This document shows positions 10,641 through 20,910 of a stretch of DNA of 64,000 bases, piece after piece; positions within the stretch are counted from its first letter, which is position 1, and each line of letters begins with the position of its first letter. A program made the position numbers and the translations under genes. The notes under the pieces are model-generated. The model did no database searches, was not told the origin of the DNA, and worked only from the letters and a program-made list of their open reading frames with translations. The DNA is from Calvatia gigantea (Eukaryota > Basidiomycota > Agaricomycetes > Agaricales > Lycoperdaceae), in assembly GCA_025093985.1 (NCBI GenBank), contig JACAAK010000001.1, forward strand, positions 1,426,001 through 1,490,000, written 5' to 3'.

Positions 10641-11633
10641 TCCCTTCTAGCTATTGGTCGAGGGTCGTGGTCCTTAGCTCTCCGTCAAAGATTTCAAACG
10701 CAAAGGACACACCAAATTATGACAAGGGAGTAACAGAGTAGCAACCAGTGCAGCAGGAGGTCAAGCTATACCACAGCGTGTGAAAGACGGTAACACCAAT
10801 TCCTCTTGACCCCCTTTCCTTTATGCAAGATCCGATTACAAGGCTTGATATAGGAAGGACAAGAACAGCGTAAATATATCTATCGTGAATAGAGCGCACG
10901 CCCGAGATTCGCAACCTGGTTGGTTGTCTCAGGTGAGCTTTGATATCAGAATCTGTGGCGATGATCAAAGAATCGCCAACAAATGCGGGATTTTAGAACA
11001 CACAAACCCAGCCAGTGGGCTTCGAGTGTGGTAGAACAGGGGGCGGAAGGGTGGGCCCAAGAATGGTGCGAGGGAGAAAGGAGGGGCTGCTATATTGAAA
11101 ATCGCAAGTCACAATAAATGAGCAAGACCCTTTTTGCCCTGATGCTCGAAGTAGAGGGGATATGTGACTGCGAACCCGGCGTTATCAGGGCGATACACTG
11201 CATTTGCCTTGCTGAAGTTGGGGCAACGTGTTGAAGGCATCAAACATCAAGAGATCATCGATCATCTGTCACAGACCTGTGCACAATCACGCTTAATTGT
11301 GAGTGTGCTTGGTCCTTGTGTTTTTAATACAGGTTCAACGTGCGTCCCAGATGGGTGGGAGACAACATTCTATTTAGAGCCGCCTGTAATAGGCATGGAC
11401 ATGCGCGGGATTTCAATGGAAAAGGCAGTCACTTATTCCCCGAGAGAATTCACGGCGTTCTCAGGTTGGCTCGAACGGGGCATTTCTGTCAGGGTGGGCA
11501 TAATGTCATGGCTATGGCACAGGGGGGTTCTACGAGAGGACTCGGCGGGTATAATAAAATCCGCATATTGTAAATTGTAGTGTTCGGACACCTACGGGAT
11601 CAGGAAAGGTATGCAAAGAATCTGGTTTGTGAA
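10641..11633. other. Intergenic, about 1 kb; one doubtful open frame
   Basis: A plus-strand frame at about 11164-11580 has moderately protein-like sequence (YTAFALLKLGQRVEGIKHQE) but no upstream ATG, no recognised motif and no obvious splice partners. It could be a fragment or chance. The rest should hold the upstream region of the 9.9-10.6 kb gene and the 3' end of the permease transcript. Confidence 0.35.
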
Positions 11634-13819
11634 TCATGCAACCAAGTAATACAACCTCCACAACACTCTCATTCCAGGGTTCCCTTTTGTAACCCGAACA
11701 CGCCTCTGTTCGTCGTCAATTTGATCAACCTCTTCATCCTGATATTCATCCTTGGACAAATCAACGGTATTCACATTCACCAAGTCACTGTGCCATCTCC
11801 TCTTTGCCTCGGAAGCACCTGAGGAGGTTTCTAATCCCGGTCGTTTAATGAGCATCCAGAGGATGTACATCACGATCATCACCGGGATCTGGATGTAGAA
11901 GGAAACGAAATCGATCGGCTGAAATTTTGGGAAGATAGAGGACCACCCTTGGACTGTGGGTGCTTGTCAATAACCAAAGTGACGATCCGGAAACAACGGC
12001 TTACTGAGAATCAAACAAGCAACGCTGATTATCTACAAATCGTATTAGCATAGGACAGGGAGAATGAAAGGTCCACGCACAACAAACGCAGGGCCCCATG
12101 GCCATGTCCAGGTAGCACGGAACTTCATATCGTCCAAAGAGCGACCCTGTCGAACCCAGGCCGTTCGGAATCGCCAACTTGCGAGACCGATTGAAAACCA
12201 GGCGATCTGTGGGTGTTTCAGGTTATATACGATCCTGGTAAATCTCAAGCCTTCATACCTGGTTAGATACGCCGACAATATTCTGCAACCAGCTCCAGAG
12301 AGCACCATTGCCAACATAACTACTCCCGAAGCAAAGGATACTGATGCTACTGGTTGCGAGCAGTGATGGCAAGGGAATGCCACTTTTTGTCGTCCAAGCA
12401 AAGAACCATGGGCCTTGGCCGATAGCGGAAAGGCCTGAAATGCGTTACCAATGTCAACCACAAGCAGTTGAGGCGCTGCGAGGACCTGCCATACCATATA
12501 AAACCCGGGTACCGGCAAAGAGCGCATGATTTGCAGCGGACACGACAGATGTCAAAACAACGGTGTTCATGAATGATGCAGCCCCAGCTGAGAGAGTGCG
12601 TCATGAGTGGGCGACCGCGCAGTTGGGAGCTGTCTTACCGGAGCCAACTTCTTTGAAAACGATGGTGAAGGGTGAAGTTACCGCGCTGCGAGTTGAAAGA
12701 TCGGGGTATGTGTATGGGACTGAGATACAACATCAACTTTGGGCATCACCAGGGGTACAGAGACATCATCTTACCATTAAGGCCAATCAGCAGAATGCTA
12801 ATTACGTAGAAGATGAGAATTCTAGGAGAATATTCAATAACGATAAGAGCCAATGAGAAGAGGAACTTACCTCCAGAACACGAACTTGACGACCCGGGGC
12901 ATATTTCTTGATGGGTTCCTCGTTTCACCAGCCGTAATTCCTAGGCTTTCCGTTCCACCATCTGTACATCTGGGGTGAGCGGCATGACGAAGCTATGTGG
13001 ATGGTGATGTTTACACGCAAAGCTTGCCGTCACGAATACCCGCGCAAAACCTCCAAAACCACCAACAAATGGTGCACCGGGAATCCTCCAATTTTTACCG
13101 CCAATATATTGATGTTCTTGGTTGACACCCACATTCACAAGAATGCCGAGTATGATAAATATGATGATCGTAATGACTTTTAAAGACGCAAGCCAATATT
13201 CTTTGGAGTCCAAATAAGTTCCCTCGTCCAACAGAGAAGAATTTGACCACACCAACTCACCAAGTTCCCCATAAGCCCTCACGTGCACGGCGTTAATTCC
13301 CACCAAAAACACCCAAAAAATTAGACCAATCGCCCAGGGATTCCAATCCGTCCAATACGAAATCACGAGTTGGGACGCCACGAGATCACCGGCAACAGAA
13401 ACTGCATCATTAAACCAATAATTCCAGCTCAACGCGAAGCCATACGAGGGCGAGAAAAACCTCGTGCAGTATGTACCGAACGACCCTGCGATGGGGTACT
13501 GCGTCGCCATTTCGCCAAGGAGCGATAATGTGACGTAGACAATAAACCCGATGAGAGTGTAGCAGATTAGCATGCTCGCAGGGCCTCCTCGAGCGAGTGA
13601 GCTGCCTGTTCCGAGGAATAGACCTGTGCCAATTGTTCCCGCTATTGCTATCATCTGCACCTGACGCGCTGATAGTCCCCGCTTCAGATTCCCCTTCGCC
13701 TTGTCTACTGGTGGAACTGGCAACACATCGGGCTGCTCGACCCCCGGCGAAAGCACTGGGGTGGTGTCCATGGCACCATAAGTAATGGAGGCCTCAGAGC
13801 CTGCTTTGGAGACGTTCAT
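11634..13819 (-). CDS. Amino-acid permease (fungal AAP/YAT family), about ten exons
   Basis: A plasma-membrane amino-acid:proton symporter with 12 expected TM helices. The first exon (13819-13261) carries the cytosolic N-terminus (VDKAKGNLKRGLSARQVQMI) and the family signature IAIAGTIGTGLFLGTG. Further exons include 13200-13015, 12961-12871, 12821-12775, 12719-12639 and one beginning at 12587. Diagnostic stretches follow in order: GELEYWLASLKVI, SFAYGGTESLGITAGETRNP, VPYTYPDLSTRSAVTSPF, AANHALFAGTRVLYGMA, WTTKSGIPLPSLLATSSI and IAWFSIGLASWRFRTAW. The C-terminus ends MRVLWRLYYLVA, close to the usual ending of fungal AAPs. All junctions are in phase. Substrate range cannot be read from sequence. 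The 3' exons between 12050 and 11634 are placed with less precision. Confidence 0.9.
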
Positions 13820-14234
13820 ATGTTGAGTTCACCAACGTAGGGGAAGACAGCAGAGACGCACTTTGACGAAGAAGAGGTTGGGAGGGGACCACCGAGACTT
13901 GAACCAGGTGACATTATGAGCCAAGGAAATTCATTTGACCGAGAGGATTACTCCGCATGATTGAGCGCTAATGACGGACAATGGCGCAATGGGATTTGTT
14001 TAAGTGACCCCAAGTCCGCGGTGTGGATCTTATCCGATATACCCATTCGGTCAAACCTCAAACCCACCTCTTAAAGACGTCGAAGAGCGCACGACTCTTG
14101 GTGAACATACAGATAGAAACACAACTCAGAGAAAATGTACTACACTCCACAACTACATATGGGAGTCATTAAATAACGATCCTAGTTGTAAAGAAAACAA
14201 GAAGTCCACAATCCACCCTAAACCCTGCAAAATT
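13820..14234. other. Intergenic, 415 bp
   Basis: Holds the upstream region of the permease and the 3' untranslated region of the guanylyltransferase. A tRNA-like B-box match (GGTTCAAGTC on the minus strand near 13905) was examined and not accepted as a tRNA. Confidence 0.4.
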
Positions 14235-15614
14235 CTACAACAGTTGCTTCCATCCCGCATCACGGCATTTCTTGACAAGTCGCTTCACTTCCTGGGAGCG
14301 AGCGCGCGTAGTTACAAGAAGCGTATCCGGCATGTCAACGATCACAAGGTCGTCCACACCGAGGCAGGCGATGAGCCTGCCAGACCCAGGAACCACAATA
14401 CCACCCGCCATTTGCTCAGTCAAAACTATGGAGTATCCGGTTAGTACTCGCTTGTGGGATATAGAATTTATGCTTATACCAAGTTGATTGTCTCCAAGCA
14501 CACGCGGTTGGTTCGCTTCCGCGGGAAGCAGATCTGCTAGAGAAGAGAAATCCCCAACGTCATCCCAACCTAAAATAACACGAATACGACTTATTAAACA
14601 AGTCGACCGAGTGAAGCATTGGCACTTACCAAAGGTGGCTGGAACGACCGCGACGCGGCCTTGAGCTGCAGCGGGTTCCGCAACGGCATTGTCAATGGGA
14701 ATTTTCTCAAACGTATGCCATACTTCGCCTAGGACGCGCCCACGAGCTGCCTCGCCATCATCCCACACCTCGGCAACTTTGACGAGCCCATCATGAAGAT
14801 CGGGTTTGTATTCCCTTAGTAGTTCAAGGAGTAGTGTCACCTTGGTGACGAACATTCCGGCGTTCCAACGATAGATACCAGTTGCGATGTAAGAGGCGGC
14901 GGTCCTTGCATCTGGCTTCTCCTTGAAACTAGAAACGAGACGGGCATTAGGCGCTTCCCTTATATTAAGCTTGTCGCCCAAACGAATGTAACCAAAACCA
15001 GTTGAAGGGTGGGATGGTGCAATACCAATAGTAACGAGATAATCCTTTTTGGCAACTTCGACCGCTTCAGCAACAGCAGAAAGGAAAGCATCTTGGCCGG
15101 AAATCATGTGATCAGCGGCAAAAGAACCAATGATGGCATCGGGATCGCGCTTCGCGAGGATGGCGGCTGCAAGACCGATGGCAGCCATTGAATCTTTGGG
15201 GCCGGGCTCACAAAATAGGTTGTCTGCTAGTAGTTCTGGTAGTTGTTCGCGAATGGAGGTTACATGGGCGGGTCCAGCGACCACAGCCGTTCGTGCGGCA
15301 GAAGTGAGGGGAACCAATCGATCCCAGGTCGCCTGGATGAGGGAACGACCTGTCAGAGTAACGTCAAGCAAAAACTTGGGATGATCTTCCCGAGAGAGAG
15401 GCCATAGGCGGGTGCCCGCCCCACCAGCGGGGATAACGACATAAAATCCAGGTATATCCCGGGTTCCAACAGGATAGGCAGTCAATGCATTATCACCCAG
15501 GGGTGAGGGGCGGTAGAAGGGCTCGGGGGGTTGCGTAGCGAGAGCTGGGATGGAATGCGAGAGGAATGGTGAGAGTTTTGCGCGAAGCTGAGGGCTGGGA
15601 GGGGCAGGGGTCAT
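14235..15614 (-). CDS. Mannose-1-phosphate guanylyltransferase, bacterial ManC type, 439 aa
   Basis: Makes GDP-mannose from GTP and mannose 1-phosphate. Two exons, 15614-14630 and 14569-14235, with a 60-bp intron (gtaagtg to ttttag) that leaves the frame open if retained. The nucleotidyltransferase signature IPAGGAGTRLWPLSR followed by HPKFL starts near residue 62. Other landmarks are PKDSMAAIGLAAAIL, GSFAADHM, GYIRLGDKL, FKEKPDA, YRWNAGMFV and, across the intron, ATFGWDDVGDF. The C-terminal VVVPGSG-like and LVTTRARSQEVKRLV region is also bacterial in style. Ordinary fungal GDP-mannose pyrophosphorylase (Psa1/Mpg1) begins instead with a VGGxGTRLRPLTL-type motif plus a left-handed helix domain, so this is a different lineage. 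From memory it is most like actinobacterial ManC. Confidence 0.88.
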   Translation of the reverse strand: MTPAPPSPQLRAKLSPFLSHSIPALATQPPEPFYRPSPLGDNALTAYPVGTRDIPGFYVVIPAGGAGTRLWPLSREDHPKFLLDVTLTGRSLIQATWDRLVPLTSAARTAVVAGPAHVTSIREQLPELLADNLFCEPGPKDSMAAIGLAAAILAKRDPDAIIGSFAADHMISGQDAFLSAVAEAVEVAKKDYLVTIGIAPSHPSTGFGYIRLGDKLNIREAPNARLVSSFKEKPDARTAASYIATGIYRWNAGMFVTKVTLLLELLREYKPDLHDGLVKVAEVWDDGEAARGRVLGEVWHTFEKIPIDNAVAEPAAAQGRVAVVPATFGKCQCFTRSTCLISRIRVILGWDDVGDFSSLADLLPAEANQPRVLGDNQLGISINSISHKRVLTGYSIVLTEQMAGGIVVPGSGRLIACLGVDDLVIVDMPDTLLVTTRARSQEVKRLVKKCRDAGWKQLL

Positions 15615-15648
15615 GAAGCCGGGTGTGCCATTACGTGACGTGTGGTAG

Positions 15649-15955
15649 TTATGCTAACGATGGTTCAGTGGACAGCTTCAGAGAGGATGACACGGAGACC
15701 ACCTGAAGTCCCTCTTTAACCTGACGTTCAAGACTTGCATTAGCCAGACGGAGCTCAGCTGTTTCACGCCTAAGCTCAGATATATCTGCTTGCTGGCGAG
15801 ACGTAATTGAGTCAAGGCCGTGGGCACAGGCTGATACTAACTGATTTCTGAAGTGCACCGAGGATTTGCTGAAACATGCCCTCCAACATCGAGCCATCGG
15901 CATTGTTCCCTGGCTGGCCAGCAGTCGGAGGGGGAAATGTAGATTGTTGCGGCAT
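15649..15955 (-). CDS. Short coiled-coil protein, about 100 aa, one-base frame slip
   Basis: From the ATG at 15955 the frame reads MPQQSTFPPPTAGQPGNNAD and then a helix (LEGMFQQILGALQKS). Near 15838-15846 it must skip one base to continue as VSACAHGLDSITSRQQADIS and a leucine-heptad helix (LRRETAELRLANASLERQV), ending at 15649. No intron of reasonable size bridges the two parts, so one inserted base is the simplest reading. The start lies about 340 bp from the ATG of the guanylyltransferase gene on the same strand, so the two are separate transcription units. Function unknown; a small self-associating protein is plausible. Confidence 0.45.
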
Positions 15956-16428
15956 TAGGTCTGTGGGAAGGAGTTCGTGGTGTAGGAGATTTGAGGGAAG
16001 ATCGTTGGTTACTTAAATAACGATCAAAGGACATTACAGTTTCCTCCTCGGGCCGTTCCGAATGACCAGCCCTGGATTGATCATACGTGTTCATGCACAT
16101 GTGCCATCTTCCCGAACCACCGCCGCAAAGATCCCTTCATATTCTCCGTTCCGAGCTTCCACGTCACTCCTGCGAACGTGGTCTTTCTTTTTGAACATGA
16201 AGTCCTTTGACTTGGGGTTGACACAGCCTACATGATACCTTTTCTACTCGTCGCTCTCAAAATCAAGGGCCTGTATTCTACGCGCTTTCTTGTTAGGATT
16301 CGCCAGTGAAGCTGCATTGCCCGGTCGTATCGGCGCCCTTGCCTTAGTGTTGGGTTGCTTCTCTATAACATCTGGTCGATTAGCATCGCCGGAACATGAA
16401 TTCACCATCGACTAATGAATGATTCATA

Positions 16429-17531
16429 TCACTCACTTTCGGGTGGCGAGTGCAACCTCTTCTTTTGCCTTTCCTTTTCTCCCCTTCCCAATACCGTCAG
16501 TTCCTCGAGTTTTCTCATCTGCGCCTCACCCATCGTTGGATCCGGGTCATTAGATCTTATTTTTTGATGGCTTGAACTAATACTGCCAGTTGTAGGCACA
16601 GATGTCTCGGCAGCCCTTCCTTCCTCCCGATCGCCTCCTGAGTTTCGCGCATGAATGGAAGAAATAGCTTCATCGAAGCAACTGTAGTGCTTACTCGCTT
16701 CAATACCAGATCCCCGAGCTGTCTGTCTCGCCAAGGTTGTTGTAGGATCCGTTACAGAAGTAAACGTCGAAGGGTACAGCCGACATTTTCGGGACTGAGC
16801 TTGTAGGGCGATCTTCGTAAATTAAATTCATGTGTTGCCATATATAAAGCTCATCATTAACATGAGGTGGGGAGTTAAAGGAATCCTTACCTCAAGGAAC
16901 ACGTTCGTCGCGTGTGCAGCTGCTTCTGTAGGTTTAATCTCCTTCAAGGACATCGACGTAGGCTTAATGCTCGTTGGCCCGAACGTCAACTAACCATTGA
17001 GTTCAATGAGTATCTCCGTGTATGAACGCCTAGCCGAGAGCACCAGGCACACCCGCCCACATACCTTAATATTCGCACCTTCCTCGATGCTAAACCCGGC
17101 CAAATAAAGTTCCCCACCGACGATAGAATCAACTAATCTATCCACGAACGTCTCTAAGAGCTTCTCCGATGGATTGGGTCCCTAAAAATTAAGCCCAAAT
17201 GCCGGAAATCGTGTTAACAATCTCAGTCTTTCGGAATCTGGAAGTGCAACAAGCATGACCCAAAAAAACAGGTTTCGGACACGAAGACCTAATGACCCCA
17301 ATCCATAACACCCCGAACGTCATACCCCACAGCCCTCAGCCCTCAGCCTCCTAAACAATCTCCTCCACCCTCCGGGCTCTCCCCATAGTTTACTGGAGGG
17401 GAAATTAATTAAGGTATACTCACAACAGCACCAATAACATCCTTCTCCTCCCACACGCCACACCACCACCGTCCTGCGTCCCCCACCATCCCAACATACA
17501 CCGTCCATTTATCATATGTCACGCTCGACAT
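16429..17531 (-). CDS. Unrecognised 235-aa protein, structured N-terminal half and disordered tail
   Basis: Four exons, 17531-17424, 17181-17065, 16989-16891 and 16812-16429 (108, 117, 99 and 384 nt), all joined in phase 0 with good GT-AG signals. Residues 1-36 look like beta strands rich in aromatic residues (YDKWTVYVGMVGDAGRWWCG). Residues about 40-105 alternate helix and strands (KLLETFVDRLVDSIVGGELY, then NIKLTFGPTSIKPTSMSL), and 100-125 form a long helix (EAAAHATNVFLEIALQAQSR). The tail is polar, with Ser/Thr and basic residues and the ending KRLHSPPESE. No catalytic motif or membrane segment is present. The order of elements recalls the head-plus-helix layout of XRCC4-superfamily proteins such as PAXX, but that is only a structural hunch. 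Confidence 0.7.
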
Positions 17532-18567
17532 GACGACGAATTGATATATGCCTTGATAGATGAGTTGAATTAGCTCATCCTAGCGGGCTAAAATTGCCTA
17601 TGATGTCTGTTGACATCGTCTATATTAGAAGTGTTCGCCTGTGCCTGAATGTCGAATAAAGAAGTTTGGGATGATGAGGGAGGTATGTAAGTCTTGAAAC
17701 AAAGTGGCGAAGTGGACGAGTATGAAACAGCCAGGTCAGATCGGGCACGGAATCATTCGGTGGGTCATTCCGATGAAGTCTCGCCAGAACAAACCACAAG
17801 TACCTCCAACAATCCGGCCCCACTTCGTAGATGTCGTAAATAATGGGACAATTGAAGGCGATGATTTCGACGACATGCAGACGTGACTTTACAACTATGT
17901 ACCCCTAGTATCTCAGTTGACTGTTCTCCCAAGGAACGATTAAAACCTTATCCGGAGGCTGTGACCCACTAGCCAAAAACGATGTAGAGTATTGGCGAGA
18001 ATAGTCGCTCCTGCGAATCATTCACGGACTGAATGCTCGCTCTAGAGTCCAAACATTCAATGCTGAACGTCAATCCAACCTATTCCTATGGTGCCGTTAC
18101 CCTATCCACAGCCCCGACAGATTGATAATGCTCATTACGAGTGGGGACGCCACCCTAATTCGTTATTTACTACCCATATGAACAGCGAAAAGCAAAAACG
18201 TCCGAAAAATTAAATGTACAGAACTACGGTCGAATTACACGACGGAGATATCAGGTACAAAGTGAAGGTTGGAAGGTTATTGAACTATCATAATCGTCAC
18301 TTTCATCAAGAAGCGTAACGCGAGCCCATAATCAAAACGAAGGAATAGAAAAGGACTTGATTGGTGAGCAACAACAAGATAAATTGTAAGAGAGATGGCG
18401 GTACCACAAGCCTGTATCATCACAATCTAGGGGGTGGCAGTTGAAATGGAAGGGTTAGATAAGGCGAAGAACCGTTGGGTAGTACGTAGGAAAGACCGCT
18501 GGTGAGGAAAGTGAAGCCCAATAAGGACGCGCAGACCAAGGACCACGAGGATGGCGCGCATTCCAGG
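17532..18567. other. Intergenic, about 1 kb, no gene seen
   Basis: Only short, unsupported frames. It separates the start of the orphan 235-aa gene from the stop codon of Galpha A and should contain the upstream region of the former and the 3' untranslated region of the latter. Confidence 0.4.
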
Positions 18568-20910
18568 TTAGACCAGGCTACTATCCTGGAGATTCTGCCT
18601 GATGACCATATCCTTGACTATGGGAAATTAATGAGCGTCATCAGTAACCCGGGTCCGAATGTTCAGATGCCAAAGAGCTAGGGAGCGACGTACCATTCCC
18701 AAGAATATGTTGGGTTGATTTCGGATCCTGAACAGGAAGGACATGCCTCAGTTATCGAGTGCTTCTGGCGTCGGGGAAACCACGTACCGTAACCGTCGTC
18801 ATATGGCAATAAAAGACTCGTGGCGATGGCGAGTGTTGTTTATGTAGGGCGGCTGAAGTTTTGTCGACTGTCAGTATCCCAGCGCGGGGTATTCGAGCGG
18901 CTTACCAAACTTCTTCTTGAGGTCTGTCCAGGGTTCCATAAGAAAAGGACGCCAAGAATGAGATCTTAATGAGACCTTGACTCACATGATGAGGCATTCT
19001 CAAAGTCGTTAGGCCGGTTCCCATATGAGATCACATAGTGACCGAACTGGACGCCTGCTTCGAGTTTGGCTGGAGATGGAAGAAATCTGATGAGCAACAG
19101 CAAATCCCGCAGATCCAAACTGTGCACCTCTCATGATATCGATTTTATTCAAGAAGAGAACTGTCTCAGTGTTCTTCAAAAGTGAATTGGATACGATAGA
19201 TTTCCATAACAATATGGAATCTTCCTGTGGGAAATTTATTCAGAAAGGCTTAGCCTCGGGATGTATATAAGGACAAACCAGTCGGTTGACACCCGAATCC
19301 TCCTCGAGCACCTAAAGGTAAAAATAGTATAAGTTGTGTATCGGAATTGGAATGGGGCCGGAAAACGGACTTGATCGAAACATGATATTGGAGCGAGGAA
19401 TATAATAGCGTCCATGTTGTCAAAGTAGGGAGCCCAGGCAGCTGGTGATAACAATTGAATCAAAAACTCCAGAATTGTCGAGTGGTTCACGCACCACGCT
19501 ACATCCTTATGGTCAGTGGAGGGGTCAAAGCGGAGGCCAAAATTAAGCTTACCAAAGAACGTGCACCTCCGACATCATATATACGCCAATCATGGCTCAA
19601 CATATTTCCTACCATTATTGGATGAGAATTTCTAACCCCTGACGGCTTATACTTGACATACCGGCCTGAAGCGTAAAACGATGCTCAGATACTCCAATAG
19701 TTTTGAGGCGGGCACGTAGAATGTCCTCTTTTTTTGCACGTTAGTAGGCAACTAATTGTGAACATATCGAACAAATTTCACCGTCTGAAGGCATGTATCG
19801 TAGTGATGTTACTCGCTCAAGGGAGTCAAGGAAACTGTTGTGTTGGTTAGATGGAACCTGATGACATAGACGGGCTACTCACAAACCAGCCATATCCTCC
19901 AGTCGCTGTTTTCGCACCTTCAAAAGGGTTTTGATAGTGGGGTCTTTCCACAGTTGAATCATATCATCAGCGCAGGCGTGAAGGACAACGCCAGGATCGT
20001 TGGGGTCATCGAAGTCGACATCTGCGCCGCTCTCGAAACTTGCCCTTGTTGACGCCAGAAGGCGACTGAACGCTCCTTTCCATTGAGAGGTTGAATTGAC
20101 TGCGATCTCCCTTGCCTTGCCTAACCTGCCAGAGTATGGAAGATTTGTCACAGGCGATAGATGCGTGGCCTCGGATTCGGAGGATCCCGCAGGAGACAGG
20201 CGGCGTAGAAGATTCTCTTCCACCTGTTGCAACGGAAGAAGGCGCATTTTCAACCGGAGATGCTCAGGGGAAAGAGCGGGATAGTTGCCTTCGATTGCGG
20301 GCGAGTTAGGTCGTGATTCTTCCGCAGGAGTGACCTGTGCCTCAGTCATGGCCTCCAGTATCATGCGTATGGATCGAGCAACATTAAGCTGGACAACGGC
20401 TCGCCAAGATGCCCTTTCATTGCGGAACGCCTAGAGAGACGGCTAAGGATGTGATTCGCACGGGCCGAGGGAAGCTAACCTTTGGCGAATGAATCAACTG
20501 GAAATCTTCAGGGAATACTAAGTGACGGAGCATTTCGTACATGGCCCACAACTTACTTTTTAGGGTAGTCGATTTTCCTTGAGGAGGGCTGAGTGTTGGG
20601 AATGATGGGGTAAAAGAGAGCACATACCAGATTCGCTTTGACCTGTAGAGAGAGATAAGTAGAGTTACAGCCCAGAAGAAATGGAGCACGCACCAAGCAA
20701 TAATATACGGATGCACTTGGGGGCTTTTCTGTCCAGCATCTTCTGTCTATTCAATTCCTCATCAATGGCATCTGACCTGCGCTGAGCCTCTGCTTCTTCA
20801 GCGAGACGCATCTCTCGTTCCTTTGGAGTCTCATCTGGCGGGGGAGCAATAGCCTTTGCCAGGGGATCTTCGTCATTGTTGAAGCCATTGGTGCGTTTGA
20901 AGCGGGGCAT
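18568..20910 (-). CDS. Divergent heterotrimeric G protein alpha subunit A, about 490 aa
   Basis: A membrane-associated GTP-binding switch acting below GPCRs. About 13 exons. They include a 15-nt micro-exon (20628-20642) that encodes half the P-loop. G1 reads LLLGQSESGKST, the switch I arginine motif ILRARLKTIGVSE, G3 DVGGARSL, G4 VLFLNKIDIM and G5 MTTVTDPKST; the C-terminus is QNLQDSSLV. Usual Galpha length is about 350, so roughly 140 residues are extra. These lie in an N-terminal extension (DPLAKAIAPPPDETPKERE) and an enlarged helical domain with Ser/Pro-rich inserts. Oddities: no glycine at position 2 for myristoylation; the switch II glutamine of DVGGQ is alanine; there is no C-terminal cysteine for ADP-ribosylation. 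Basidiomycetes are known for lineage-specific expansions of such Galphas. Exon details near 19.1 kb rest on splice choice. Confidence 0.9.

Noticed and set aside
11164..11580. 138-codon plus-strand frame as a complete gene
   Set aside because: No ATG near its start, no family resemblance and no clear exon continuation; kept only as a remark in the intergenic entry.
13877..13960. tRNA-like sequence on the minus strand: a B-box match GGTTCAAGTC and a CTCATAA anticodon-loop-like stretch
   Set aside because: The anticodon stem does not pair, no 5' acceptor arm complements the GGTGGTCCCC end, and the A-box is poor. At most a degenerate relic.
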